64,000 bases of DNA from Puccinia triticina (taxonomy: Eukaryota > Basidiomycota > Pucciniomycetes > Pucciniales > Pucciniaceae), in assembly GCF_026914185.1 (NCBI RefSeq), contig NC_070559.1, positions 3,162,001 through 3,226,000 on the forward strand, read 5' to 3'. A program made the position numbers and the translations under genes. Under the pieces are notes generated by a model that saw only the letters and a list, made by a program, of their open reading frames with translations, was not told the origin of the DNA and searched no databases. Position 1 is the stretch's first letter. Every line of letters begins with the position of its first letter. Below, piece by piece: positions 11,501-20,165 of this stretch.

Positions 11501-13158
11501 ACGGGAAGGCATTCTTCTGATGCCACACGTAGTCGGATATCAGTAGGGTGGAGAGAAACATAAAGGTCACAACGCAACGTTACATGGTTGGTAGCGCCAG
11601 TGTCGACAAGGGTGTCCTCAGATTTGTCAGGCGTCGCCAAAATTGAAGCCAAGGAATTGTCAAGATACTGCAAACAATTAGACAAGACTGATGACTTCTT
11701 TGGTTTCCAGTTTGGATTGATCCTACGCGGATCCTCGAGTGGTGGAAGTCCATTTTTGGTGCAAGGACAGTCTGGTGCCCAGTGTCCCCAGTCCCAACAC
11801 AAAGTACAAGGAAACTCGGGAGTTATGGATTTGGATCCCCACGAATCTGCCGGCAATGAACCACAAACCCCCAATTGAGACTGACTGCCACGAGGCAAGA
11901 AACCGCGAGAGCCACGCAATCCTCTGAAATGTCCACTTTGGGCTTGCTTAGTGGACAACGCCATTATCGCCGGTTGATTTGCTTGACGTTTGGAAGATTG
12001 ATCCACTTGCAAAGTGACACTGAGAATGTCATTGGCGGACACAGAAAGTCCAGGAGAGATTGCCATGCGAGAATCTATGGCATTAGAAACTTCGCTATGG
12101 TGCTGACAAAGCGCAGAGTGGAAAATTAAGGATAGCAACTTATCCGTTGTCCAGCCACCTATGTGCGTCTCCAAATCAATCAACTCCCTCTTGAAATGCT
12201 CAAAGCTGATTGATGCGGTGTGAGACACGTCGTCCGTATTCTGCGTTAAATCAGCCCAACGACCCAGGAGTAGCGACCAGGAAGACCGCGAAAAACGAGA
12301 GGACAAAGAAGTCCAGGCGCCATGAGCCGTCATGCCGTGAAGTGATGAGCGCAGAGCAGGGTTGATAGATTGTTTGATGACAGCCAAGACCCCAAGCGCA
12401 GTGACAGAGTCGTCCTCAAAGAGATCTTGATCAAGATAGTCTTCACGCCGAGTAGCCGTCGCAATTGTTTCCTTCAGGGCAGCCAACCAGTGAGGAAAGT
12501 TGGTGCCGTCCAAAAGCAAGTGAGGTTGGAGTTTCTCGCCAAGCTGTTGCAACTTGAGATGATTGGAGACCAAAGAATCAACAGTAGGGTTAGCTTTGGA
12601 GTTGTCAAGAGCTCGGACGAGTAAAAGCTTGATGAAGTCTTTGTCCAAACTATCGATGCCTCCTGGCTCAAGGACCTTCCGAAGTAGATCATCACCAGTC
12701 CTGTCATCATGCGGAAGACGTTTGGGAGGTGGCAGGGAAGGCAATGGCAAAGAGGAGGGTGAAACAGCTTGATCTTTTCCTTTGTCAGAGGGACCAGGAA
12801 GACCAGCGGCAGGAGTTGGAGAGGGTTTAACAGTTGACCAAGGCACGGGGTGCATCACGGATCTTATCGAGGAGGATGGTTGAACCGGGGTGAAGGAAGG
12901 GGTAGACGTTTGAGGGGTAGGATTCAGGGTAAAAGAGCCAGGAACAATAGAATGAGAGCTCTCTTTGTTGTCGGACATAGAAAGGGGCGAATCTACTGAG
13001 TGAAAAGAAGATACAGTAGAGTTCAATGGAGAAGAAGGTTGCGGATAGTTCCGAGGTCTTGGAGGAGTAACTCTAACGGAGAAGTTGGGGAGGATAACTT
13101 CAGGGTTCCGTGAACAAGTATGAACCATAAAAATAAATTCAAGATAAGCTATTGACAT
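8566..13158 (-). CDS. Copia Gag-Pol polyprotein (1530 aa), catalytic residues mutated
   Basis: Domains in order: Gag; CCHC zinc knuckle near residue 452 (CTLCWDWGHWAPDC); aspartic protease near 514 (VDTGATNHVT); GAG-pre-integrase near 650 (VWHLRLGHL); integrase core near 712-814; reverse transcriptase near 1040-1200; RNase H near 1400-1480 (LSDNKAAVY). The frame is uninterrupted, yet three catalytic aspartates read as asparagine: the second integrase Asp (WSNNGGEF, family RSDNGGEF), the first RT Asp (FNVKSAFL, family FDVKSAFL) and the last Asp of the RT box (HVDN, family YVDD). The integrase Glu is kept (VECTNW). Each change is explained by one CpG to CpA step. The first ATG at 13158 was used; a start at the MSDNKES methionine is also possible. 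The protein should be inactive as encoded. Confidence 0.9.
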   Translation of the reverse strand: MSIAYLEFIFMVHTCSRNPEVILPNFSVRVTPPRPRNYPQPSSPLNSTVSSFHSVDSPLSMSDNKESSHSIVPGSFTLNPTPQTSTPSFTPVQPSSSIRSVMHPVPWSTVKPSPTPAAGLPGPSDKGKDQAVSPSSLPLPSLPPPKRLPHDDRTGDDLLRKVLEPGGIDSLDKDFIKLLLVRALDNSKANPTVDSLVSNHLKLQQLGEKLQPHLLLDGTNFPHWLAALKETIATATRREDYLDQDLFEDDSVTALGVLAVIKQSINPALRSSLHGMTAHGAWTSLSSRFSRSSWSLLLGRWADLTQNTDDVSHTASISFEHFKRELIDLETHIGGWTTDKLLSLIFHSALCQHHSEVSNAIDSRMAISPGLSVSANDILSVTLQVDQSSKRQANQPAIMALSTKQAQSGHFRGLRGSRGFLPRGSQSQLGVCGSLPADSWGSKSITPEFPCTLCWDWGHWAPDCPCTKNGLPPLEDPRRINPNWKPKKSSVLSNCLQYLDNSLASILATPDKSEDTLVDTGATNHVTLRCDLYVSLHPTDIRLRVASEECLPVEGVGDVVIKGSSGVLWLSNVLFCSWVNGTVLSVGFFDRWDGLVLFDNGQFLFHQSGVLFPSYSENYRWFISLSKSRIPPALSPTSISSLSSVSSRVWHLRLGHLAVRTLNRAILYNSVHGLPERRFNLSVKKCNSCSMAKSRHVPVSSPSRDIANKPGAIVSVDLVGPFPEVINGSAYGLVIHDLFSQMTSTFGLSRKADACDSVIDWILNFEKHTKHEVLCIWSNNGGEFISNKFNNFLKDHQIRHEMSVPYEHHQNGNVECTNWTLLDMARTLLIHAKLPTQLWFQALKQATFVFNRVVHDDATKTPYEICIGSKPSLDMLRIFGCWAYLHNIKYPKQFVPRAKELIHVGVSDVAHGWILWDPVANKLERGASVAFHKNELPYALSNPGELTSILSCITVQHLGDFTLMREFNIQDACLESAVLVSPFISDAPDTYHQALRSDSSTHWMQACDDEVGMMISLHVWDEVPMLAGFDFINCRWVFALKRSQEGEITRFKARIFAQGFCQVHGVNVRETFAPTPTFTLLRVLLAIASRFSWPVASFNVKSAFLHSDINHDVYIRPPPGVHVSPNCVLKLCKALYGTRQASRCWWLHLKNRLSSIGFFPNLKDQSTYSYRDGSDMAFLWVHVDNGIFTASSKSLLERLKSKLDSAPDLKWDQQLSSIVGLRVREVPGGFRIDQPLLVSKITSLIPSNIKTQTPILSSDLLSNPSKEMDKKYLSVTGCLLYLSQGSRPDITFAVNFLARFSMAPDESHWTALDHLVSYIRFTAAVSLPIIAGGDVSDATKTFVDANWGGKGSRSVHGLITTVWGAPVSWNFKRQSCCAQLTCQAEYMALSFASKDACYVFSLLFKFFSILPPLILSDNKAAVYISKDCSTRKEHRHINREFHTINKLLYQKKVRLDWISINNQLADIFTKALGWKKVNEFATQTGLRCPSQAMASTGGTVCASCEGHTPPASVCLLPGPQDHCADWFNGV

Positions 13159-13200
13159 TGATGATTCGAAGCAATATCAAGTATACAACTATGAGTAAGT

Positions 13201-13379
13201 TATGGTGTTCAAAGTTGGTTTGCATAATTTTATGCATGCATAAATCATAAAATCATAAAAAAAAATTGGTGAGGAAATTTTGTATTACATAATCAGACAG
13301 TCATATCCCCTGCAAAAAATATTTTATGATTTTATGATTTATGCATGCATAAAATTATGCAAACCAACTTTGAACACAA
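13201..13379. mobile_element. 179-bp MITE with long inverted repeats
   Basis: The outer 60 bases on each side are inverted copies (GTGTTCAAAGTTGGTTTGCA and so on through a TATGCATGCATA palindrome). TAAGT flanks both ends (13196-13200 and 13380-13384). The paralogous Copia leader at 17242-17246 has a single TAAGT with uninterrupted flanks, so this is an insertion with its empty site visible. The superfamily is unclear. Confidence 0.8.
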
Positions 13380-13437
13380 TAAGTGTATAAATGAGTAGAG
13401 TTTGTTGTTTCTATAAAGGTAATCCCGCTGGTGACAG

Positions 13438-13902
13438 CAACGGTGGGCCAGCTACGCTAACCGTAGCGTTAGCGTGGCGTAGCGTAGCGGAATTCCGCTA
13501 AATTTTAGCGTAGCGTTAGCGGAATTGCGCCTTCTCTGCGCTAACGCTACGCGCAAAGGGTGCGCAGCTAATTTAGCTGTTAGAGTAGCGTTAGCGCAGA
13601 TGCGCGCAATTGCGCTAACGCTACACACGCAGGGCGCAAAAGAGCGCGCGCTACGGTGCGCCACAGTGCTTTTAGCTGAAAAAAAGGCCTTTTTTCCGCT
13701 AAAAGCGCTGTAGCGCAGCGTAGCGTAGCGTAGTGACTGTAGCGGCGCGCTAACACTAACAAAAAATTGGCGCGCTGTTAGCGCCGCTGAAACGTAGCGC
13801 AGCGTAGCGGCGCTAAGGCTAATCAAAATGGGCGGGCGCTTTTTGCCGCTACGGTAACGCTAAGTGGCCCTGTAGCGTAGTGTAGCGTAGCGGCCCACCG
13901 TT
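13438..13902. mobile_element. 465-bp hAT-like MITE, TAGCG-rich
   Basis: TIRs CAACGGTGGGCC and GGCCCACCGTT are flanked by an 8-bp duplication GGTGACAG (13430-13437 and 13903-13910). The empty site is preserved at 17291-17298 in the Copia fragment. An 8-bp duplication and CA-starting TIRs fit hAT transposons. The interior is almost entirely made of CTACGCTAACGCTAC-like motifs in both orientations, so the element can fold on itself at many registers. It has no coding capacity. Confidence 0.85.
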
Positions 13903-13925
13903 GGTGACAGCGCGGGCTCATAACC

Positions 13926-14131
13926 TGAAGAGCGAAGATATCAGGATACGGTGGAATGAGATGGAAAACTCCCCCAAAGGGAATAATATGATTACACCAC
14001 GAATAGAGTGTATATACAAAAATAGTTATGTACTTGGGTTGATGAGAGAAAACACATAAAACCATAATGAAAATATGTAATAAAGTATGAAATGATGTAA
14101 TAGAAATATGTAAAAACGTAGTGATTATATT
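13926..14131 (-). repeat. Copia 5' LTR, truncated
   Basis: It is nearly identical to 6476-6706 but stops at GTGATTATAT, so the first 25 or so bases of U3 (on the minus strand) are gone and unrelated sequence follows. The adjoining GGGCTCATAACC (13914-13925) is the primer-binding region. Confidence 0.8.
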
Positions 14132-14436
14132 GATGGTACAAGAGCTAGGAACTGCGAGAGTACCTAGGTCCATGAGCGCAAAGGGGAAGCGGACTGTTCT
14201 GAGGCAGACCGGGGGACAGTCAAGAATGAAAGGCCTGAACGTCTGCCGCAGACAAAGAGCAAGTGGAAAGCTATATGAAGTCAGCACGGTTGACTTCATA
14301 CTTTGTCCCACACTCCAGCTCTACCAGTCTCGCTTTCACCCTATCTGATTTATTCACGCAAAGGCAACAAATAAATCAACTTTTTATTTACTTCTAAAGA
14401 CTTCTTATTTTCTTTTAAACTTCTTCAATCTTCAAA

Positions 14437-15957
14437 ATGGTCGACCAACGAAACGTAACAAGAGCCGCAATCGCCGCAGCGAAGAAGTCGAAATCATCAT
14501 TGAGTGGTCAAGACGCGAATGAAATACATAGGTTGTTAGTACCGTTGCCGGTAGTCAGCAAGGAAGGTGCAGCAGGTGATTGGAGTGAAGTACCATCAGA
14601 CCCTTTGAGTATAACTCAGGATGATTGGGAATCAGAACCGAACAACTGTGAGATTTCTCCAGGAAGAAGGAAACTGAATAGATGTTTGTTATTGATATGG
14701 CATCTTCAGATAAAGATACGGTTCCGGGAGACGTACCCGTCGAAAGCCGTGAGGATCCTTTAGTGTTCAATGATGAGGAAGAAAACACGAGTGGAAAGGA
14801 AAAGCAAGATGCTGTTGAACCGGACTTCATAGAGTTCATGAAAGCCGTTCCAGGTTAGTATATGTATGATAAACCTCTATTCCACATCGCAGATGGGAAT
14901 TAACAACTTACACTATTGTAGATGTTGGAAAGACTCCAATTGATCTGATATCAGCATTGTTGGAGCAAGCTTTGGCCGCCCAAGTATCGGGAAATATAGT
15001 TATGGCAAATGTTTTTCTAAAAGCCATCCGCGAATTGGATCCTAAGAAGCAACAGAACTTCGGTGTGGCATCAGTGGAGCCAGAAGAAGAGACGAATGAT
15101 GGAGGTCTAGATTATGCTGAAGGCATTGGAGCCTCACACGATAATGTTGGTTATGCACCTTTCTTAGACAAAAATATCAAGAAGCTGCGTGGTCCACTTC
15201 CGCTTACCATTTTCAACAAGATTTGGCGAGGGAACGCGATTTCTTGGCACGTGGAGAAGCAACCAAAGAATGAAGAGTCGTTGGCAGTCACGAACTATAG
15301 GGGTTACCCGTTTGTGCCAGAATGGCACATGACTCACTCTCACTGGACGTTCAACCATAGAGATTTTGTTTGAACTTTGATAAATGTATATAACAATAAG
15401 AAGTTTGCTGATAAACTTTTAGAGCACAAGAAGAATGTGGATGAAATATCGGACACTAGATGCTTTATGATCGGTTTTTGATACAATATGATCATGCGTC
15501 AGATCACGTTTTCCAGCTGAGTGAACGTCAACGGAGTCCCCAAAATCCCCGATGATTCAAGAATTAAAGAAGATATTGTGGAGAGTTGCTACAATACTTG
15601 CCAAAACTTCGGCAAATTGAACTGGGATGAGAATTATTACGCACCAAATTATGGTCATTGCCATATCAATCCGATGACGGGAAATCCTTGTTTGAATTTG
15701 CAAGCCAATGATTTTCACAATACGCCAACGTCTAACAATCATCATATAACTCAAGGAAAACAAATGAATCCAAATAATCATTTGAACCAGTTTGTGAAAT
15801 CTCAGCAATTGAGCAATGATAATCATTCATCTCAGGAGTCGAAGAAGAGAGCTAGGTCGGGGTACAAAGGATCCCATTGGATTGATGGTTATAATGAAAG
15901 GCGATCAAACTCAAATCCTCCGGCTAGCAGTTCAGGCTCGAACAATTCAAACAAGTA
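14437..15957 (+). pseudogene. Gag-like ORF of a DIRS-like retroelement, decayed
   Basis: An ATG at 14437 opens a frame of about 80 codons; the frame changes near 14680, continues to a donor GTTAGT at 14854 and resumes after an acceptor at 14921 (phase 1) with a 145-codon block containing NVGYAPFLDKNIKKLRGPLP and the His/Trp-rich stretch WHMTHSHWTF. A stop follows at 15371. A later block from 15521 is rich in Asn, Gln and Ser and ends at a basic tail. I associate the central block with Gag-like proteins of rust tyrosine-recombinase retroelements, partly because the piece at 16979-17215 looks like their second ORF. Frame breaks and in-frame stops make it a pseudogene. Confidence 0.45.
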
Positions 15958-16034
15958 GGGAATTTATCCTGAATTTAAATATGATTCCATGTGGTTACTG
16001 TTTTCGCAACAATCTTAAATACATATAAGATGTA

Positions 16035-16847
16035 GGCCCCAATTATAAACGGAATTTTGAGATTATTTTGAGATTATTTTGAAATCATTTTGAAATCAAA
16101 ACCAACTTTGTTCTGAGTTCTTTTCATTTCAAAATAATCCCAAATCTCTTCAAACACACCCAGGAGGGGTGTTCAAGATTCCAGAATCTCAAAATTTGAG
16201 GAATCAAAATTTTGAACAGGCAGTATGCCTGTATGGTTGCCAGGCCACTGGTGCCTCAGACCCCCCCCCCCCCCCCCATTTAATGGCTGTATTGGGTCGG
16301 CGGAGTTCACCGGGCGGGGGTCGGCCGGCACATGAAAAAAATTACTGCTGCAGTGCCGATATACCCGATTGCCTCAACGTTCCACGATTGGATCACAGTC
16401 ACTACAAAAATCCCAATGGCCTACCGTTACAAACACCTGCAGGAAAACCAAATTCCCCAGAAAACCCGGGACCACCAGGAGCAATATGATCCTGACCTTG
16501 GCGGCGGAGGCACGGGAAAAAACGCTTGGCTTCAATCTTGGCGCTGATGATCCGAATGTCCATGGAGGCGGCCGCGCAGGAAATGTCACATCATTCAGCC
16601 AAGGCTGAACAGGCAAGCTGTATTCTATCCAGCTTGCCTGTGTCACAGACATCTCGCCCCTGCCTGCCCACTCCGGCAGGCTACTTGCTCAGGGATGCAC
16701 AAATGTTTATATGTGCACCCTGTTGTTTGAAGCTTTTCCAAGAGAATTTCGAAATCAAAAATCTTTCATCTTGATTTCATTTTTGTTTCAAAATTCTTTT
16801 CGAATACTTTCAAAATAAAACTTGAAAATTAGTTTATAATTGGGGCC
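16035..16847. mobile_element. 813-bp PIF/Harbinger-type MITE
   Basis: Perfect 16-bp TIRs (GGCCCCAATTATAAAC and its inverse) with GTA on both sides (16032-16034 and 16848-16850). GGCC-starting TIRs and 3-bp target duplications are typical of PIF/Harbinger. The interior has AT-rich subterminal repeats (GAGATTATTTT, three times near 16065), a run of 17 C at 16261-16277, and GC-rich palindromic filler such as CAGGCAAGCTG/CAGCTTGCCTG near 16610-16645. It splits the two halves of the DIRS-like relic. Confidence 0.8.
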
Positions 16848-16978
16848 GTATTGGCTCTTTAATTTTTCATATTTCTTGTGTTTTTTATTGCTTTTGTTTA
16901 TCTTTTCAAGAACAGATGTCCCGATTTCGTTTATTCTCTTTCTGACGAATTTGTATTTGTCTCATTTTTGTCTAAAGA

Positions 16979-17215
16979 TATGTATTGGTTGTGGAGCAAA
17001 GGACTCTAAATTGGCCAGAGAAAGTCAAATGTGAAATGAATATTCCCTTTTGGGAATACGCTTTGAAAGCGGCGAGTCTTGACGGAATTTATGGAGACGT
17101 GATTCTTGATTTTAAAGAAGGTTTTCATCAAGGGATACCAGTTCATGATTTAGGCTCAATTCCCTGTTATGTTCCGGCAAATCATAAGTCGGCACATCTA
17201 GCTGCGGATAAAATA
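16979..17215 (+). pseudogene. Start of a DIRS-like second ORF, truncated
   Basis: An open block of about 80 codons contains FKEGFHQGIPVHDLGSIPCY followed by NHKSAHLAADKI. In fungal DIRS-like elements a similar phrase (a GF-hydrophobic-G-I/P block followed by N-H-x-S-A) immediately precedes the reverse transcriptase. No RT motif follows, because the Copia leader/LTR fragment starts at about 17218. The assignment is from memory of the family. Confidence 0.4.
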
Positions 17216-17217
17216 GC

Positions 17218-17545
17218 TAATATCAAGTATACAACTATGAGTAAGTGTATAAATGGGTAAAGTTTGTTGTTTCTATAAAGGTAATCCCGCTGGTGACAGC
17301 GCGGGCTCATAACCTGAAGAGCGAAGATATCAGGATACGGTGGAATGAGATGGAAAACTCCCCCAAAGGGAATAATATGATTACACCACAAATAGAGTTT
17401 ATATACAAAAATAGTTATGTACTTGGGTTGATGAGAGAAAACACATAAAACCATAATGAAAATATGTAATAAAGTATGAAATGATTTAATAGAAATATGT
17501 AAAAACGTAGTGATTATATAAGGCCTAAAATCTAAGTATGTTAAA
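17218..17545 (-). mobile_element. Copia leader plus LTR fragment carrying two empty sites
   Basis: 17218-17314 matches the leader/primer-binding region of the large Copia element and 17315-17545 its LTR. It lacks both the 179-bp and the 465-bp MITE insertions, thereby giving their pre-insertion sequences (TAAGT at 17242, GGTGACAG at 17291). Confidence 0.8.
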
Positions 17546-17779
17546 TCCACACTTTCATGAAAATTGGGTTCATGGGTTTCCCCTACCCCTTTTTCAAAAG
17601 GCCCCAGATGGGCCAGCCAGTTTGGCTTTTGCCCATGTGGCACTAAATCCTCCAGTCCCTTATTTCCAGGCAGAAGTATGTTTGACTTTGCTGCCGTGAA
17701 AATTGAGTTTACAGTCCCCAAACATTGCTGCCTCGGACTGATTCCCCAAATCATGAACCATGATTGAAAAGGAACCGGA

Positions 17780-18190
17780 ATCTCCCGCCTCTGCCTGTTG
17801 CAATTGCAAGGGGAAGGAGGTGGGCAAATGGCATTAAAAAACATTCTCAGCCTGAGCAAACGCATCAGGGGAGTTTAAAAGTAAATTGTTAATCTCTTTG
17901 TTCATCCATCCAACCTTTACAAGTGTATCAGGGGGACTTTTGACCTTCTATTTCAATTTTATACATAAATTTTATTGTCCAGCCTGAGCAAATGCAGCAG
18001 GGGGATTTTACAGCTTGAGCCCTCGGGCACATTGCAAGCGCAAGGCGGAGGGGTTACCATCAGCCCGCGCAATTACGACGGGGGACGGCTATAAGCTCAA
18101 CCCCTCAAGCCCCTACAAATGCAAGGGTGGAGGGGTTAACCAATGGATCAAGCTCAGCCTCTGCAAATGCAAGAGGGGAGCCCAGCCCAT
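17780..18190. repeat. Degenerate GCAAATGCA tandem repeat
   Basis: About seven diverged units of the type CAGCCTCTGCAAATGCAAGAGGGG recur, with starts near 17790, 17845, 17905, 17978, 18013, 18092 and 18150. Each unit is itself an imperfect palindrome (CCTC...GCAAATGC...GAGG). Flanking sequence 17545-17780 and 18200-18560 has no recognisable gene. Confidence 0.5.
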
Positions 18191-18559
18191 GGCACATAGT
18201 AATCAAGCAGGCCGCCTCTTTTTATGTTGAAAAGCAAATACCAACCTTCCCCTTTCAGTCGAGATCAAACACACCAACACCCCACATTAGCAACTCTCCG
18301 CATTTGGTTGGCTCCAACATGCCTCACCCCTTGAAGAAGGTGGGCATCAAAGTTTTTCAACACAGTTGTACTGTTGGATTTCGCGTAACCCGACTGTACA
18401 ACTGTGTCAATACTGCACCCAAAACATAGGGCGGGTCAAGCAGATAACCGCTGTGACACTAAGCAAATTTCAGGAGCAAAATGTTCCCGCAGCGGGTAAA
18501 ACATGTTACCAATTGTTATGGTGTGTCAGCTGGCGCTACTTTACCAAGAAGTAGAGAAT

Positions 18560-19020
18560 GTGCTTTGCTACGTTATATGTAGAAAGGGCAGGAATTTTGT
18601 CTTTACTGATAGCAATAACAATTTTCTACCATAACGGGAATAGTTATGATACAAAATTACGCTCAATAACGTAATGTATCATAACTGCCCGGTGTTGAAA
18701 TTACGTAGTGCTGGTTGCTACCCGCTAATCTAGAGGATAGAGGACTGGCAGCGCTGGCGCTACGTGGTTGTTACTGCGCTGCGTGCCCGCTATCCGCTAA
18801 ATCAACGGGGAGCGGCCCATTTAGCGTTTTTTCGCTACCGCTTCGCTTTTTGGCAGCAATAGCGGATATTTTTCCGCTACGCTACCACTAATTGCCATGG
18901 GAGGGTCTGCGCGTAGCAAGCAGCGCAGCGGTGTTGCCGCTGAGGTATTGCTTTGTTGTCTGGCCATTTAGCAGCCAACCGCTACGCTACGCTACTTGGC
19001 CGCTTTTTGTAGCGTAGCAC
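18560..19020. repeat. Palindrome-rich, TAGCG-rich element remnants
   Basis: AGTTATGATACAAAATTACG at 18642 is mirrored by AACGTAATGTATCATAACT at 18668. From about 18720 to 19020 the composition (CGCTAC, TAGCG and CCGCTA in both orientations) resembles the interior of the hAT-like MITE at 13438-13902. Ends were not found. Confidence 0.45.
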
Positions 19021-19039
19021 AGCGGATACACCTTTGCAC

Positions 19040-19300
19040 TTGACGTCCAGGAGGGAATTCTCCCGGTCAGCCATACACTTGGCGTCCAGGAGGAAACTCT
19101 CCCGGTCAGCAATACACTCTTATTGACCGGGAGGGATTCCTCCCAGTCATAAACACTTACTGATCCCTCTCTGTCATATTTACTTGTCAATAGGAAGCAC
19201 CATAAAATTTTAAACTGGAAGGCCCGGTCATCAAGTGTTCATTGATGACCAGGACAGACTCTCTGGCTGGGAGGGATTCCTCCCAGTCAACTTTGGTCTG
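19040..19300. repeat. CCCGGTCA palindromic array, short
   Basis: Units such as GGCGTCCAGGAGG, CTCCCGGTCAG and GACCGGGAGGGATTCCTCCC recur with inverted partners near 19047, 19080, 19122 and 19267. They share the GACCGG core with the arrays at 7190 and 47880 but have a different outer stem (GGAGGGATTCCTCCC). Confidence 0.55.
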
Positions 19301-19339
19301 TTGTGTTAAATAAACATAAATCAGGATTAATTACACATG

Positions 19340-19845
19340 CTCGCCAAGAGCTCCTTGGCGGACAGGTGCGTGTATACCTGCTCGCCGAGATATACCTCTC
19401 GGCGAGCAGCTATACGCACATAGGCCCGCCGAGCCTGCTCACCGAGAGCCCCTCGGCGGGCAGGTGCATGTATACCTGCTCGCCGAGAGCACTGCATCAA
19501 ATATCCGCGCGGACAAATTTGTCCGACAAGTAGTCGGATGAACTTTGTCCGATGAGTCTGGCAGCCCAGGCCTCAAACATTGCGGAACTCATCAGACAAA
19601 GTCTGTCCAACAACTGCTTGGACAATCTTGTCCGAGCGGTTCATTTCTGCAGTGGAGCCCCTCGGCGGGCAGGTGCATGTATACCTGCTCGCCGAGAGGC
19701 TCTTGGCAAGCAGGGATCTATATGCCTGCTCGCCGAGGATTCCCCATGGCAAGCAGGTATACTTGCACCTGCTCGAGGCTCGGCGGGAAGGTTTACGTAG
19801 AACTGCTCGCCGAGAGGTATGCCTGCTCGCCAAGGATTTTTCTGG
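19340..19845. repeat. CTCGCCGAG palindromic array with nested TTGTCCG block
   Basis: ACCTGCTCGCCGAGAG and its inverse CTCGGCGGGCAGGT alternate at least eight times (from 19336 to 19832), with TGCATGTATA linkers. A different palindromic block built on GGACAAATTTGTCC, GTCCGA and CTGTCCAACA lies inside it at 19503-19650 and resembles 45080-45300. Open reading frames across it arise from the repeat and are not genes. Confidence 0.7.
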
Positions 19846-19952
19846 AATAGATTTTATTTCAGTTAGATTATGAGTTAAATTGATGGTGTAGCACCCTCTA
19901 AAGGAACCCTCCTGGTCTGGTGGCGCGTTGAGACCTGGGCCCTTGAAAGTGC

Positions 19953-19977
19953 GGCGGCGTAGCCGCCTTATACTCTA
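19953..19977 (+). mobile_element. Second Helitron 3' terminus
   Basis: Hairpin GGCGGC-GTA-GCCGCC (19953-19967) is followed six bases later by CTAG (19974-19977) and T. This repeats the architecture at 6061-6085. The 5' end (TC) of this Helitron was not located. It lies 189 bases upstream of the ATP10 start codon. Confidence 0.65.
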
Positions 19978-19994
19978 GTGATACATATGTCACA

Positions 19995-20025
19995 ACAGCG
20001 CTCCCCCGAGGAGGGAAACTAGCTA
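19995..20025. repeat. Half AAGTCCCTC hairpin element upstream of ATP10
   Basis: GCGCTCCCCCGAGGAGGGA followed by AACTAGCTAAGTTAG matches the right arm of copies such as 27433-27502 and 39900-39962. The left arm is absent, probably lost at the Helitron end. Confidence 0.5.
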
Positions 20026-20165
20026 AGTTAGCCCCGCAGACTAATTCACAAGTTCGGGTCCTGACGGAGGCTCGCCTCGCGAGTTCCCCGAGAAGTTCGC
20101 ACTCACCACGAGCGGCTTAGAGCTCGTGCTTTTTCTTGACAGCAACTCGTCAGTTCCCCATCCAG

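Larger units (their letters stand above)
6476..14131 (-). mobile_element. Ty1/Copia retrotransposon, nearly complete, with nested insertions
   Basis: The element reads on the minus strand. The 3' LTR is 6476-6706, with minus-strand ends TGTTGTGACATATCA and CTCTTCA, next to a purine-rich tract (GAGGGGGGAG). A matching 5' LTR begins at 13926 and lacks its last 25 or so bases after 14131. Between them lies a 1530-codon Gag-Pol frame. The primer-binding region next to the 5' LTR (GGTTATGAGCCCGCGC on the minus strand) is complementary to the anticodon arm of initiator tRNA-Met, which suggests half-tRNA priming as in Drosophila copia. Three younger elements interrupt non-coding parts: 6737-8314, 13201-13379 and 13438-13902. 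Confidence 0.85.

Noticed and set aside
19545..19873. Several overlapping 80-100 codon frames on both strands
   Set aside because: All are generated by the CTCGCCGAG and TTGTCCG palindromic repeats, which lack stops in most frames.
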